From: an uncultured Granulicella sp.
GTDB taxonomy: Bacteria; Acidobacteriota; Terriglobia; Terriglobales; Acidobacteriaceae
Direction: 5' to 3'
Assembly: GCA_937873145.1 (NCBI GenBank)
Contig: CALMVK010000221.1
Coordinates: 34,994 to 76,120 of the forward strand
DNA: 41,127 bases
Shown here: positions 31,240-40,656 of the stretch, piece after piece
Numbering within the stretch: position 1 is the first letter of the stretch
Layout of the letters: each line of letters begins with the position of its first letter
Made by a program: the position numbers and the translations under genes
Notes under the pieces: model-generated
Database searches by the model: none
What the model was told of the DNA's origin: nothing
Seen by the model: only the letters and a program-made list of their open reading frames with translations

Positions 31240-31958
31240 CACCTTCTCTTCGGCTCAGCCGCATCGGTGCCGGCACGCTGTTGCTTTTGTCCCTGGCCGG
31301 CGAGGGACGCGCCTTACCCAAACTCAAGCCGGCCAAGAAATCCGCCCAGGAGCTGCGTGCAGACTATCTCGCTCGCCTGCATGAGCAGTACATGCCTCCA
31401 CCGGATGCCCGCACTGTCGGGAGTCTGTGGTCGGCGGCCAACGCTTTGGGCGATCTTTCCTCGGACTATCGTGCCCGCAACGTCAACGACACTATCGTCG
31501 TGCAGGTCTCGGTGCAAACGACCGCCGCCCAAAGCGGCAACGTCGACAGCGAACGCGCCTTCAACACCACCTCCGGCATCTCCGGCATCGTCGGGGGAAT
31601 CGCGACCCACGGAACCAACCCGCTGCTGACCGCAAACTCTTCGACCACGCTAAAAGGACAGGGCTCCACTGCTTCAAACACCACCTTCTCGACCAGCCTT
31701 ACCGGCCAGATCATCGCCGTGCTCGCCAACGGCAACATGGTCATCGAGGCCGAACGCCAAATCGCGATGAACAATCAGCACGAGGATCTAGTCATCCGCG
31801 GCATTGTGCGTCCCGGCGACATCAGCTCCGCAAACACCATTCCGTCCGCCGCCCTCAGCAACCTGGAGATCGAGATGAAAGGCAAAGGCATCATCTCCGA
31901 CAGCGTCCGCCCACCCAACCCCCTCACCCGCGCCGTACTTTGGCTGTTCGGATTCTGA
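31236..31958 (+). CDS. flgH: Flagellar L-ring protein FlgH, lacking the lipobox cysteine
   Basis: 240 residues. FlgH builds the outer-membrane L ring. Family landmarks are GSLWSAANALGDLSSDYRARNVNDTIVVQV, LTGQIIAVLANGNMVIEAERQIAMNNQHEDLVIRGIVRPGDIS, and the final LEIEMKGKGIISDSVRPPNPLTRAVLWLFGF. FlgH is normally a lipoprotein with a cysteine after the signal; here the leader is followed by GEGRALPKL and the whole protein has no cysteine. Processing by signal peptidase I at ALA-like RAL is possible. Coupled to flgA by a 4-base overlap; flgI starts 5 bases after its stop. Confidence 0.93.
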   Translation: MTPSLRLSRIGAGTLLLLSLAGEGRALPKLKPAKKSAQELRADYLARLHEQYMPPPDARTVGSLWSAANALGDLSSDYRARNVNDTIVVQVSVQTTAAQSGNVDSERAFNTTSGISGIVGGIATHGTNPLLTANSSTTLKGQGSTASNTTFSTSLTGQIIAVLANGNMVIEAERQIAMNNQHEDLVIRGIVRPGDISSANTIPSAALSNLEIEMKGKGIISDSVRPPNPLTRAVLWLFGF

Positions 31959-31963
31959 CCTCC

Positions 31964-33103
31964 ATGCGATCTCTTCTTTCACTCTTCCGCTTTCCCCGTC
32001 TAGTCTGGCTCATGGCGGCCTCGCTGCTGCTCGCCCCGCTCAGCCACGGGAGCGCAACGGAGCGAACCGTGCAACTGCGAGACGTCACTGAGGTCGAAGG
32101 CGTGCGCGACAATCAGCTGGTCGGCTACGGTCTGGTCACAGGCCTGCGCGGCACCGGCGATCGCCAGCAGACTTTCTTCACGGTGCAGACGCTCGCCAAC
32201 GCCATGAAGCGCATGGGGGTCCAGATCGCTCCCGGACAGGTCGTCGTCAAAAACGTCGCCGCTGTGTTCATCACCGCGACGCTCCCCCCATTCTCGCGCC
32301 CAGGCATGAAGCTGGACATCACCGTCTCCTCGGTCGGCGATGCCAAGAGCCTTGAAGGCGGCGTGCTCCTGATGACCTCCCTGCGCGGCCCGGATGGACA
32401 GGTCTACGCCGAGGCACAGGGCCCGCTGGCGCTCGGAGGCTACTCGGAAGGAGCCGTGGGCAACCTGCGCGCCGTCAACCATCCCACCGTGGGCCGCATC
32501 CCGGAGGGCGCCATCGTCGAGCGGGAGTCGCAAGTGGACCTGAGCCGCTTCACCACCGTTTCGCTCATCCTGCGCAGCCCCGACTTCACCGCGGCCCGCG
32601 ACATGGCCGAAGTCATCAACCAGGAGTTCCGCCACACCGTAGCAACCACGCTTGACAACCGCGCCGTCCGCATCGATGTAGCGGAGTCCGGCATGAGCTC
32701 GGTTCCGCTTCTCATCTCGCGCGTGCAGGGTCTCTCCATCCACTTCCACGCGCCGGCGAAGGTCATCATCAACGAGCGCACGGGAACCATCGTCATGGGC
32801 GGCAACGTTACGCTCTCCCCGGTTTCGGTGCTACACGGCAGTCTCAGCATTGAGGTCGAGACCACCTACACCGTCTCGCAGCCGCTGCCCTATAGTGCAG
32901 GTGGAACCACCCAGCCCATCGCCAATACTGCGGTCGCGGTCAAAGACCTTCCGGCACAATCGATCCGGCTCGAAAACGGCGCCAACGTGGACGACCTGAT
33001 CCGAGGCCTGCACGCCATTGGGGCCACTTCTCACGATATTGTCGCCATCCTGCAAGCCGTCAAAGCCTCGGGCGGTCTGCAGGCAGATTTGGAGCTCATC
33101 TAA
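31964..33103 (+). CDS. flgI: Flagellar P-ring protein FlgI
   Basis: 379 residues. A signal peptide (LVWLMAASLLLAPLSHGSA) directs it to the periplasm, where it forms the P ring around the rod. Conserved segments are VEGVRDNQLVGYGLVTGLRGTGD, FTVQTLANAMKRMGV, NVAAVFITATLPPFSRPGMKLDITVSSVGDAKSLEGGVLLMTSL and the C-terminal NVDDLIRGLHAIGATSHDIVAILQAVKASGGL. The frame is open further upstream inside flgH, but ATG 31964 gives the proper signal peptide and family length. Confidence 0.96.
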   Translation: MRSLLSLFRFPRLVWLMAASLLLAPLSHGSATERTVQLRDVTEVEGVRDNQLVGYGLVTGLRGTGDRQQTFFTVQTLANAMKRMGVQIAPGQVVVKNVAAVFITATLPPFSRPGMKLDITVSSVGDAKSLEGGVLLMTSLRGPDGQVYAEAQGPLALGGYSEGAVGNLRAVNHPTVGRIPEGAIVERESQVDLSRFTTVSLILRSPDFTAARDMAEVINQEFRHTVATTLDNRAVRIDVAESGMSSVPLLISRVQGLSIHFHAPAKVIINERTGTIVMGGNVTLSPVSVLHGSLSIEVETTYTVSQPLPYSAGGTTQPIANTAVAVKDLPAQSIRLENGANVDDLIRGLHAIGATSHDIVAILQAVKASGGLQADLELI

Positions 33104-33104
33104 T

Positions 33105-33440
33105 ATGACAGGAATCAGCGATCGACAACTTGCCACGGGAGCCCTCGACGCCCAAAACGACCAGCTCTTGCAGCACGCCAAGATTGACAAGGCAGGCAAG
33201 GACTTTGAGTCCATCTTGCTAGGCAACTGGCTGCAGGGCGCCGAGGAGAGCTTCGCCAAGGTTCCAGGAGGCGATGGAGAGGATGACGATGCAGGCAGCG
33301 GTCAGTTTCAAGGCATCGCCATGCAGGCTCTTGCAGGATCTCTTACCGCCTCTGGAGGAATCGGAATCGCAAAGATGATCACCCGCTCTCTACAGGAGCG
33401 CGCGCACGATCAACCAAATGGACCCGCGAAAGACATTTAG
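33105..33440 (+). CDS. flgJ: Rod-binding protein FlgJ, N-terminal domain only
   Basis: 111 residues corresponding to the rod-binding domain of FlgJ (KAGKDFESILLGNWLQGAEESF, GSGQFQGIAMQALAGSLTASGGIGIAKMI). The C-terminal peptidoglycan hydrolase domain of proteobacterial FlgJ is absent, which is common outside gamma- and betaproteobacteria; a separate hydrolase must open the wall. ATG 33105 lies one base after the flgI stop, and GGAG at 33091-33094 is its ribosome site. Confidence 0.9.
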   Translation: MTGISDRQLATGALDAQNDQLLQHAKIDKAGKDFESILLGNWLQGAEESFAKVPGGDGEDDDAGSGQFQGIAMQALAGSLTASGGIGIAKMITRSLQERAHDQPNGPAKDI

Positions 33441-33482
33441 GCCCACAAAAACTAGAAAAATGAACGGACTACGATTTTTGAC

Positions 33483-33510
33483 TGAACAAATCGACCGAAG
33501 ATGTCGATAA
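33483..33510 (+). promoter_or_regulatory. Sigma-28-type promoter of flgM-N-K-L
   Basis: TGTCGATAA at 33502-33510 is identical over nine bases to the -10 region of the motA sigma-28 promoter. The -35 part (around GAACAAAT, 33484-33491) is only a partial match to TAAAGTTT. The position, 28 bases before flgM, fits late-class control with FliA feeding back on its own anti-sigma factor. Confidence 0.55.
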
Positions 33511-33537
33511 AAGGTTTGGTCAGAAGGAGGTCCGCTC

Positions 33538-33903
33538 ATGAAAATCGAAAGCTATGGGCCCACGCTTGCAGATACCTCGAAACAACTCAACTCTACGAAT
33601 GCCGCACAGACTGCGAAGTCTCAGGACACTCACAGCTCGGTAGCGGTCGATAAAACAACGCTCTCGTCCGTCCCAACCGCGACGAAAGCTCAAACAACCC
33701 CACCCGCTTCTGCGGCAGCAACGGAAGACAAGACGACGCTCTCGTCCACCCCGGCGGCTGCGCAGTCGCTGACGCAAGCTGCTCTCCAAACCGCGGCTTC
33801 ACGGGCAGCCAAGGTCGAGGACCTGAAGCAGGAGGTCAATAGCGCACAGTACAAGCTGGACGCAGCCAAAATCGCAGAAGCGCTTTCGAATGGCGGATTC
33901 TAG
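33538..33903 (+). CDS. flgM: Anti-sigma-28 factor FlgM
   Basis: 121 residues, polar and largely disordered, with the FlgM C-terminal sigma-binding helices (ASRAAKVEDLKQEVNSAQYKLDAAKIAEALSNGGF). FlgM holds FliA inactive and is exported after hook completion. The motif DKTTLSS appears twice (residues 38-44 and 64-70), 78 bases apart, an internal duplication of the segment preceding the helices. GAAGGAGG at 33523-33530 is a strong ribosome site before ATG 33538. It opens the flgM-flgN-flgK-flgL unit. Confidence 0.9.
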   Translation: MKIESYGPTLADTSKQLNSTNAAQTAKSQDTHSSVAVDKTTLSSVPTATKAQTTPPASAAATEDKTTLSSTPAAAQSLTQAALQTAASRAAKVEDLKQEVNSAQYKLDAAKIAEALSNGGF

Positions 33904-33957
33904 CCCGAGGTCAAAGCCATTGAGTTACGCGCACCCCGGTGAAAGGAGGACACGATC

Positions 33958-34404
33958 ATGCAAACCGAACTGAGTTCGACCTCCGCCGCTCCAGGCAGCT
34001 CCGCAGAGGCTGAACTGTACCTCCACACGGTGGAGGAGCTTAGCCTGCATCTGGAGCAAGCCATGAAGGCGATCGTAGCCCGTTCTCTTTCAGCGTTTCA
34101 GGATAGTCTCTGTCGGCAGCGGGAGGCATGTTCGCAACTGCTCGCCCTCCCAAGGTACTTGGACCCGGAAGGTGAGTGGGCGTCCACCCGCTCCCATGCG
34201 GGCGTGGATGTGGATCTCACCATGCGCATTACCGCCGCGGGGAACACCTTACAAGCCTTAAATCAACGGTACTCCGCGCTACTAGGGCACACCGGAGACA
34301 CCATGAAGCTGCTGGCACGTCTTCTCGGAGGCTACTGTCCGCCGGCCATGACAGTTACGGCAGCGGGTCAACCAAATCGAAGCACCTGGTCCTGCGAGGT
34401 TTAG
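33958..34404 (+). CDS. flgN: FlgN-like export chaperone for FlgK/FlgL
   Basis: 148 residues, helical. FlgN keeps the hook-filament junction proteins FlgK and FlgL unfolded and takes them to FlhA. The N-terminal amphipathic helix (LYLHTVEELSLHLEQAMKAIVARSL) and the C-terminal ITAAGNTLQALNQRYSALLGHTGDTMKLLARLLG follow the family pattern. AAAGGAGG at 33941-33948 lies before ATG 33958. Its place between flgM and flgK is the classical one. Confidence 0.85.
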   Translation: MQTELSSTSAAPGSSAEAELYLHTVEELSLHLEQAMKAIVARSLSAFQDSLCRQREACSQLLALPRYLDPEGEWASTRSHAGVDVDLTMRITAAGNTLQALNQRYSALLGHTGDTMKLLARLLGGYCPPAMTVTAAGQPNRSTWSCEV

Positions 34405-34413
34405 AGAATTCCT

Positions 34414-35787
34414 ATGAGTCTGACCGCAACCTTATCAACGGCGACCCAATCCTTGTTCGCTCAGGAACTCGAGCTCCAGGTGACGAACAACAACATCGCC
34501 AACGTCAACACCGCCGGGTACAGCCGGGAGGTCGTCAACCTAAGCGAGGCAGACCCAACCCAAAGCGGAACGCTCAGCATCGGCAACGGCGTAAACGTTG
34601 CAGGAATCCAGTCGGTCCAGGATGAGCTCCTCACCGGCCGCATCCAGCAGCAAACTTCGCAACAAAGCAGCGCGGATGCTCAAGTGAGTGCGCTCAACGA
34701 GCTCCAAACCCTCTTCCCAAGTTCCGGCTCGAGCGTCGCCAGCAATCTTTCCTCATTCTTCACAAGTCTCACCGCGCTTTCAACGGATCCGGCAAACGCG
34801 GCAGACCGCCAGGCCGCTCTCTCCAGTGCTCAAACGCTGGTGCAACAATTCAACTCCGTCGCGAGTGGATTGAGTGCAGCAAGCACCAGCCTCGACACAA
34901 CCGTTGGCACCGATGTCACCCAAATCAATCAACTGGCCACACAAGCAGCAAGCCTCAACCAGGAGATCGTGCAGCAAAACGCCTCCGGGCAGAGTGCAGG
35001 CACACTCAGCGATCAGCTCAACCAGGTCGAGCTCAAACTTGCCGGCTTAACCAATATCTCCGTCATCCACAGCGACCAGGGAGATTCAATCAGTACCGGC
35101 AGTGGCACGCCGCTGGTCCTCAACTCCCAAAGCTACAGTCTGCAAACCACCACTGGCTCCGACGGACATCTGCAGGTGCTTGACGCAACTGGAAACAACA
35201 TTACCTCCAGCATCTCGGGCGGAGATCTCGGCGGCACCATCCAGGTGCGAGACACGCAGATTCCTGCACTTCAAAACTCACTGGACACTCTAGCCAACCA
35301 GTTTGCTACCTCCTTCAATGCAGCGCAGGCGCAAGGTTTCGACCAGAACGGCAATGCCGGAGCGGCTCTCTTTACTGTCCCGACGACGGTCAGCGGATCA
35401 GCCGCAAGCCTTGCCCTCACTACGACCAACCCGACGGCAATTTCAGTTAGCTCAATCAGCGGTTCCGCAGCCTCGGGAAGCAACGGCAATTTGAGCAATC
35501 TCACCGCAATCCAAAATGCAGCACTTCCTTCCGGCGGAACAATCACCACGTTGTCCTCCGGCCTTGTCTATCAAATAGGCAGTTTGGCCTCTAACGCCTC
35601 TACCCAGTCCAGCTCGATCCAGCTGAGCCTAACGTCACTGAACGATCAGCAGGGTGCGGTCTCAGGCGTATCCATTGATGAGGAGTCTGCCAATCTAGTC
35701 CGATTCCAACAAGCCTACGAGGCTGCGGCCAAGGTCGTCTCTACCATTCAGAGTCTCTTCGACACCACCATCAACATGATCAACTAA
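34414..35787 (+). CDS. flgK: Hook-filament junction protein FlgK (HAP1)
   Basis: 457 residues. N-terminal D0 helix LFAQELELQVTNNNIANVNTAGYSREVVNL and C-terminal SGVSIDEESANLVRFQQAYEAAAKVVSTIQSLFDTTINMIN are diagnostic of FlgK; the middle is Ser/Thr/Asn-rich. It forms the first junction zone between hook and filament. Starts 9 bases after flgN and is followed by flgL after 12 bases. Confidence 0.96.
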   Translation: MSLTATLSTATQSLFAQELELQVTNNNIANVNTAGYSREVVNLSEADPTQSGTLSIGNGVNVAGIQSVQDELLTGRIQQQTSQQSSADAQVSALNELQTLFPSSGSSVASNLSSFFTSLTALSTDPANAADRQAALSSAQTLVQQFNSVASGLSAASTSLDTTVGTDVTQINQLATQAASLNQEIVQQNASGQSAGTLSDQLNQVELKLAGLTNISVIHSDQGDSISTGSGTPLVLNSQSYSLQTTTGSDGHLQVLDATGNNITSSISGGDLGGTIQVRDTQIPALQNSLDTLANQFATSFNAAQAQGFDQNGNAGAALFTVPTTVSGSAASLALTTTNPTAISVSSISGSAASGSNGNLSNLTAIQNAALPSGGTITTLSSGLVYQIGSLASNASTQSSSIQLSLTSLNDQQGAVSGVSIDEESANLVRFQQAYEAAAKVVSTIQSLFDTTINMIN

Positions 35788-35799
35788 GGCCACTTCACC

Positions 35800-36693
35800 A
35801 TGCGCGTCAATCCAAACTTCAACGCTTCCATTCTCCAGGATATTCAGCAGAGTGACTCCTCCTTGCAGACCGCCTTTCAGCAGGTCTCCACCGGGCAGAA
35901 AGTCAATCTGCCTTCCGACAATCCGGCCGCAGCTGCCGCCGAGCTTCAGGTGCAGGCACAATCAGCCAATGTCGATCAATACACCACCAACTCTGAATCC
36001 GCGCTATCGCAGGCGCAACTCGGGGATTCGGTTCTTACCTCCGTCGTTTCTTTACTGAATAAGGCAGTCACGCTGGGCACGGAAGGCGCCAACAGCACCT
36101 CTTCTCCCGCAGATCGCGCATCCATCTCAACCGATGTACAGGGTCTACTGTCGAACGTAGTCTCGCTAGCCAACACGACCTTCCAAGGCATCTCCATCTT
36201 CGGGGGAACAGTGAGCAGCCAAGCAGCTTTTACCGCAGACCCCACCTCCGCAACCGGATATACCTATAACGGCAACAACACGGTCAACCAAGTACAAGTA
36301 GGTGATTCTCTTTCGGTGCAAACTAACATTCCCGGCTCTACGCTGTTCACGAACCCGAATGCAAGTGTGCTGGGTGCGCTCAGCAATCTTTCAACCGCGC
36401 TCAGCAGCGGAACCAGCGCTGATATCGGAACTGCGACGGCTGCAGTTACAACTGCGCTGAACTACGTAACGCAACAGCATGTGGTGTACGGCAGCACAAT
36501 CAACCAACTTACCTCGCAGGAGACATATCTCTCGCAAGAAAAGGTTACGCTTACCTCGCGCACTACTTCATTGGTCGGCATAGACACGGCAACGGCCGCA
36601 GAAAATCTGAGCCAGGCAGAGACGGAAAACTCCGCTGTCTTTGCCTCCGCTGCAAAAGTGCTTCAAAACAGCTTACTCAACTATCTAAAGTAA
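35800..36693 (+). CDS. flgL: Hook-filament junction protein FlgL (HAP3)
   Basis: 297 residues of flagellin-like architecture. N terminus LQDIQQSDSSLQTAFQQVSTGQKVNLPSDNPAAAAAEL with the following long helix, C terminus SLVGIDTATAAENLSQAETENSAVFASAAKVLQNSLLNYL. It is FlgL rather than flagellin because of its place right after flgK and the VNPNFNASILQ start. It ends the flagellar locus; 23 bases separate it from a convergent gene, so no flagellin gene is here. Confidence 0.93.
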   Translation: MRVNPNFNASILQDIQQSDSSLQTAFQQVSTGQKVNLPSDNPAAAAAELQVQAQSANVDQYTTNSESALSQAQLGDSVLTSVVSLLNKAVTLGTEGANSTSSPADRASISTDVQGLLSNVVSLANTTFQGISIFGGTVSSQAAFTADPTSATGYTYNGNNTVNQVQVGDSLSVQTNIPGSTLFTNPNASVLGALSNLSTALSSGTSADIGTATAAVTTALNYVTQQHVVYGSTINQLTSQETYLSQEKVTLTSRTTSLVGIDTATAAENLSQAETENSAVFASAAKVLQNSLLNYLK

Positions 36694-36716
36694 GAAGTTA
36701 TGCGTTCGCTTCAAAA

Positions 36717-37718
36717 CTAGCTCGGGGAGGGATCCGCAAACGATGGAAGCGATGTATCGACAGCATCTGTCTTCGGCACTTCGCGGCGCGACGCAGCTTG
36801 TGTCGGGGCGGGTAAAAAGTATTCGTTCGCCAAAGACGCCAAATACTGACTCGTCTCGGGCATCAACCCTACAATCCGCGCAGCCAGCCAAGCCTGTGGG
36901 GAGATCGTAATCTCCGAGCGCCCCGTCTGCACCGCGAGAAAGATCTTACGGGCGGCATGATTGACAGAGCTTGAGAGGCCGGGAGTCTTTGCGGAGAACA
37001 TAAACCAAGCCGCTTCTTTCTCACGATCACCGTGGAATCGCGCATGATCCTCGCCTCCCGTGCGCATCAAGCCTGGACAGATCGTCGTGACGCAGATGCC
37101 GTGCTGCCGCAACTCGGTATGCAGCCCTTCCGAGAGGCCGGTCAAGGCGAACTTCGCACCGACGTACGGCAGCAGATGTGGCACTGGAATCTTCCCGCCG
37201 ATCGACGAGATGTTCACGATGGCACCTGATCCGCGACTCACCATATGCGGAACGGCGGCCTGAATGGTATACAGTGCGCCAAAGTACGTCACCTGCATCG
37301 CGCGATAGAAGGCATCCGTGGGTTGATCGACAAACGGTCCTACCTCAATGATTGTAGCGTTATTGATCAGCAAGTCGATTTTGCCGAAGACCCGTATGGT
37401 TTGTTCCACAAGACCAGTCGCCTGCTCAGGATCGGTAACATCGGCGACGATGAGCTGAATGTCATCCTCGTGCGCTACATCCCCGCTGGCGAGCAACTTT
37501 TGCCGGGCTTGCTCCAATTCATCCTGGTGCCGAGCCGCCAGCACCAGCTTCAACCCGGCCCGTCCAAACTCGTGCGCCATGGCCAGGCCCAGACCACGCG
37601 AACCACCGGTAATCAAGGCCACTTGTCCGGCTTGCAAACGCGGCTTGCGCGGTACCAGCGCATATGCCAAAAGCGTCCCGGCAACGATTGAACCACCCCA
37701 AAAAATTGTCTTCTTCAT
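36717..37718 (-). CDS. Short-chain dehydrogenase/reductase with N-terminal membrane anchor
   Basis: 333 residues. A hydrophobic N-terminal segment (IFWGGSIVAGTLLAYALV) probably anchors the protein in the membrane. The classical SDR fold follows: cofactor motif TGGSRGLG at 37-44, an aspartate in VADVTD, NNA at 119-121, catalytic Ser in NISSIGG (171-172) and YxxxK at Y185-K189. The residue pattern ARHQDELE after strand 2 (Arg) suggests NADP preference. The C-terminal about 80 residues extend beyond the basic fold. The substrate cannot be told. It is divergent from the regulator at 37802 with an 83-base gap and convergent with flgL; no link to flagella. Confidence 0.88.
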   Translation of the reverse strand: MKKTIFWGGSIVAGTLLAYALVPRKPRLQAGQVALITGGSRGLGLAMAHEFGRAGLKLVLAARHQDELEQARQKLLASGDVAHEDDIQLIVADVTDPEQATGLVEQTIRVFGKIDLLINNATIIEVGPFVDQPTDAFYRAMQVTYFGALYTIQAAVPHMVSRGSGAIVNISSIGGKIPVPHLLPYVGAKFALTGLSEGLHTELRQHGICVTTICPGLMRTGGEDHARFHGDREKEAAWFMFSAKTPGLSSSVNHAARKIFLAVQTGRSEITISPQAWLAARIVGLMPETSQYLASLANEYFLPAPTQAASRREVPKTDAVDTSLPSFADPSPS

Positions 37719-37801
37719 TCAGGGTGAGATGCAATCGGCCGCACTGCGTTGATCCGATGCAGATCGCCTGAGTCGATCGGGTAGAGCTAGACTGGAGCAG
37801 C

Positions 37802-38236
37802 ATGGCAAGCAAACGAAAATCACGGGGCGGTTATATGATCTCGGTGGTGGCCGAGATGTACGAGATCCACCCGCAAACCCTTCGCATGTATGAACGCGAG
37901 GGTCTGCTCCGTCCCAGTCGCTCGGACGGCAACACTCGGCTCTATACTGACGAGGACCTGGAGCGACTGGAGTTCATTCTGAATCTGGCCCGCGACCTGG
38001 GCGTCAACATCGCCGGTATAGCCATCATCTTGCAGATGCGCGAACGCATGGAAGAGATGAACCGGCAGATGCAGGGCTTTGTCGACTATGTACGCGAAGA
38101 GATGCTGACGCGCATGACACAGCAAGCGGAGCCCGGAGCGGCCCTGGTACCACTTGGCCGCGCGGCTCTGGTCACGATGAGGCCCGTTGGCCGCACAGCC
38201 GCGAAAGACTCCAGCCGGCCTGCAAAAAAGCGTTGA
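37802..38236 (+). CDS. HspR-like MerR-family transcriptional regulator
   Basis: 144 residues. The N-terminal MerR helix-turn-helix and wing (YMISVVAEMYEIHPQTLRMYEREGLLRPSRSDGNTRLYTDEDLERL) match the HspR heat-shock repressor subgroup, which has HPQTLR and a following GVNIAGI. A dimerisation helix with many Met and Glu follows, then a basic Lys/Arg tail. HspR represses dnaK/clpB operons in actinobacteria and epsilonproteobacteria; no chaperone gene is in the window. No clear HAIR-type operator (CTTGAGT-N7-ACTCAAG) was found in the 83-base intergenic region. GGAG precedes ATG 37802. Confidence 0.82.
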   Translation: MASKRKSRGGYMISVVAEMYEIHPQTLRMYEREGLLRPSRSDGNTRLYTDEDLERLEFILNLARDLGVNIAGIAIILQMRERMEEMNRQMQGFVDYVREEMLTRMTQQAEPGAALVPLGRAALVTMRPVGRTAAKDSSRPAKKR

Positions 38237-38290
38237 CTTTCGATGGATGGTTGTGAACCGAGCGTAGGTGATTGCACCAGAAACTTCCGT

Positions 38291-38311
38291 TCACCGACAA
38301 CGAACCGGTGA
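38291..38311 (+). repeat. Inverted repeat before the exported TPR gene
   Basis: TCACCG at 38291-38296 pairs with CGGTGA at 38306-38311 around a 9-base spacer, directly upstream of the ribosome site AAGGGGAG. It could be a leader hairpin or an operator; function unknown. Confidence 0.3.
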
Positions 38312-38330
38312 CAGCAAGGGGAGCACAATT

Positions 38331-40604
38331 ATGCCGGCTGCATCTGCACAACGGTGCCTAGAAGCGTCCATCATCGCGCGATGCGGCCTCTTTCTTACTT
38401 TCTTTGCCGTTCTTGCCAACGCCGCAGCCGGACAGACCACCGCTCCGCCTGCGGACCTCCCGACGCACGCAACAACGCTTGAAGCCAGCCTGCTGCCCGC
38501 CCGAATCCACTCCGCCCAGGCTTTGATTGTGCTCCGTCCCAACGATGCTGCGGCGCACATCGCCTACTCTGCCGCGCTGCTCGAAGCCAATGCCGGGGAC
38601 TACGCCCAGGCCGAAGCGCGTCTGGCTACCCGGCTCGATCCGGCTTCTGCACCCGCTTTCGCCCAATTGGCGACAACGCTGCTGTGCAACAGCATCGGCA
38701 TCCAGTTCGGCAGCGGCTTCCATCGCGATGCGGCGATCGAGGCCGGCCGGACTGCCGTTCAGCTAGAGCCAAAGAACCCCACCTACCTTGCCGCGCTGGC
38801 CCAGCTCTACAATGTGAGTCCACGGGGCGAACCCTACGGTGAGGGTGCCCAGTACGCCGACGCGATTCGGGAGTTCGGCAAACTCAAGGCCATCGATCCC
38901 AAGACTGCCTCCCGCTATGACGGCGAGCTTCTGGCCTCCATGCTCCTCAACCATCAAGTCGACAAGGTGTTTCGTGACCTCCCCAGCTATCCGCCCAGCC
39001 CGGCGCGTGAGGCCGTCGCCATCGCCGCGTTGAGTGCTTTCCGCTCGGTCGCCGAAGCCCGCGAGCGTGCGAAGCTGATTTCCGATCCCAAGCAACGGGA
39101 CGCCACCCTGCGTACCGCCGCTACTTTGACCATGCGTCTCGGCCTCTATCCGCAATCGGCCGACCTGCTGGAGGACACGCTGCAGGGACCGGAGGACGCG
39201 CTCGTGAAGCAACAGGTGCAGCTCCTGCGCTACCTTCAGCACACGCGCGACGAGCCGCCGACTCCTCTTGACCCGCGCTCGCCCGTCTATCTTCTGCTGC
39301 AGGCCACGGCCAGCGGCGATCTCGCCGAGCATGCCTCCCAGATTTACAGCCGGCATGCCAGTTCCAATGACGCCGAGTGGCAGGAACAGAACCAGGAACG
39401 CGCCCGTTCGCTCGACTTCATTCAGGTTGCCGCGCGTCAGTACCAGCTGCCAGTCAACGTGATCCAGGAAGTGGTTTTATCGAATGCCACCATCACCGCA
39501 ACCGGAGACGACCTCCACGGCTATTTGGTCACGCTGGCAACCGTCGGCGTGCCGCGCCAGACCTTCGTAGTCTCCCGTGACGATGGCCGCTACCGCATCG
39601 TCGGCGACGCAAACGGAACCGCAGAGGCCGGAGACTACGCTCTATATCTCTTTGCATCCGAGCGACTTACCGAAGCACAAGCGCTGCTCGACTGGCATCA
39701 CACCCTCCTCTCCTCCCCGGCCAGCAAAGATCCACTAGGCGGCAATCTCTTCCTGCGCCTCTGGCCCTCCCCCGCCGCAGAAGCCGATCCGAACACCATC
39801 GCCGTCGCCGCGCTGGCCCTCACTCTGGCTCACCCCGGCAGTCAGGCGTCGCTCACACCTGCCCTCGCCGTCTACACAAAATCCCCGGACAACCTGGCTC
39901 TCACCCAGCTCCTCGCCGCCGCGTATCTGGCTCGCAACGAGCCCGCCGCCGCCAAACCGCTCCTTGACAAGCTGCTGGCCAAATATCCGGATTCCCTCTC
40001 CGCGCTCGTCCTCATGGGCCAATACTTCGCGCTCACTCATGATTACGTCGCCTGGTCGAGACTCCTCGCCGCCGCCCTCTCTCGGCATCCGGGCGACCCC
40101 GACCTCCTGCGCCAGTCCGCCCTGCAAGCCGAATGCGCCAACGACTTTCCGCAAGCCCGCAAGATTCTTGCCCAGCTCATCGCCGCCGCCCCTACCCCGG
40201 GCGACCGCAACAACTACGCCTGGCTCTCACTCTTCGACCCGCCCCCCACGATCACCGCCGAAGCCCAAGTCGACGCCACCTCGCTCGACGACGCCAAGCT
40301 CGCCGTCGAGCAGACCCACCACGCATTCTTCGGCACCCTGCACACCCTTGCCTGCCTCTACGCCGGACAGGACCACCTGGCCGAGTCCCGTCTTACTCTC
40401 TTTGAAGCCATGGCAGCCGGACGCCTCGCGCAGCCCAACCCCGCCATTTGGTTTGGTTTCGCCAGCATCTATCAGCAGCTCGGCGCCACCGATGCCGCCA
40501 TCGCCGCCTATCAGCGCATCCCCCACCCGGAAGGCACGCCGCTCGACCCCACCGACGTCTGGGTCCTCGCCCAGGCTAGGCTCACTGCCCTCCACGCACA
40601 CTGA
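38331..40604 (+). CDS. Exported TPR-repeat protein of unknown function
   Basis: 757 residues. The N terminus is a signal peptide ([22 protein letters not shown], likely cut after AAG or AGQ), so the protein acts in or beyond the periplasm. The rest is a helical TPR-like solenoid: repeats of the [23 protein letters not shown] kind occur near the start and again in the last 250 residues ([43 protein letters not shown]). No enzymatic domain is recognised. ATG 38331 follows AAGGGGAGC; the frame is open to 38268 without a better start. glmS follows on the same strand after 52 bases. Confidence 0.75.
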   Translation: MPAASAQRCLEASIIARCGLFLTFFAVLANAAAGQTTAPPADLPTHATTLEASLLPARIHSAQALIVLRPNDAAAHIAYSAALLEANAGDYAQAEARLATRLDPASAPAFAQLATTLLCNSIGIQFGSGFHRDAAIEAGRTAVQLEPKNPTYLAALAQLYNVSPRGEPYGEGAQYADAIREFGKLKAIDPKTASRYDGELLASMLLNHQVDKVFRDLPSYPPSPAREAVAIAALSAFRSVAEARERAKLISDPKQRDATLRTAATLTMRLGLYPQSADLLEDTLQGPEDALVKQQVQLLRYLQHTRDEPPTPLDPRSPVYLLLQATASGDLAEHASQIYSRHASSNDAEWQEQNQERARSLDFIQVAARQYQLPVNVIQEVVLSNATITATGDDLHGYLVTLATVGVPRQTFVVSRDDGRYRIVGDANGTAEAGDYALYLFASERLTEAQALLDWHHTLLSSPASKDPLGGNLFLRLWPSPAAEADPNTIAVAALALTLAHPGSQASLTPALAVYTKSPDNLALTQLLAAAYLARNEPAAAKPLLDKLLAKYPDSLSALVLMGQYFALTHDYVAWSRLLAAALSRHPGDPDLLRQSALQAECANDFPQARKILAQLIAAAPTPGDRNNYAWLSLFDPPPTITAEAQVDATSLDDAKLAVEQTHHAFFGTLHTLACLYAGQDHLAESRLTLFEAMAAGRLAQPNPAIWFGFASIYQQLGATDAAIAAYQRIPHPEGTPLDPTDVWVLAQARLTALHAH

Positions 40605-40656
40605 CCCCCAAAGGTGTTACTCGGGGCACCCAACCCTTTCGCATACACTAGTCCCC

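Noticed and set aside
8243-36693. Horizontal transfer of the flagellar locus
   Set aside because: No integrase, transposase, tRNA or attachment repeat is visible, and codon use looks even across the locus.
37764-37786. HAIR operator for the HspR-like protein (CTGAGT followed by GTAGAG)
   Set aside because: Only the left half resembles CTTGAGT; the right half does not match ACTCAAG.
40605-40656. glmS ribozyme
   Set aside because: The leader is only 52 bases and shows no ribozyme fold; that element is typical of Firmicutes.
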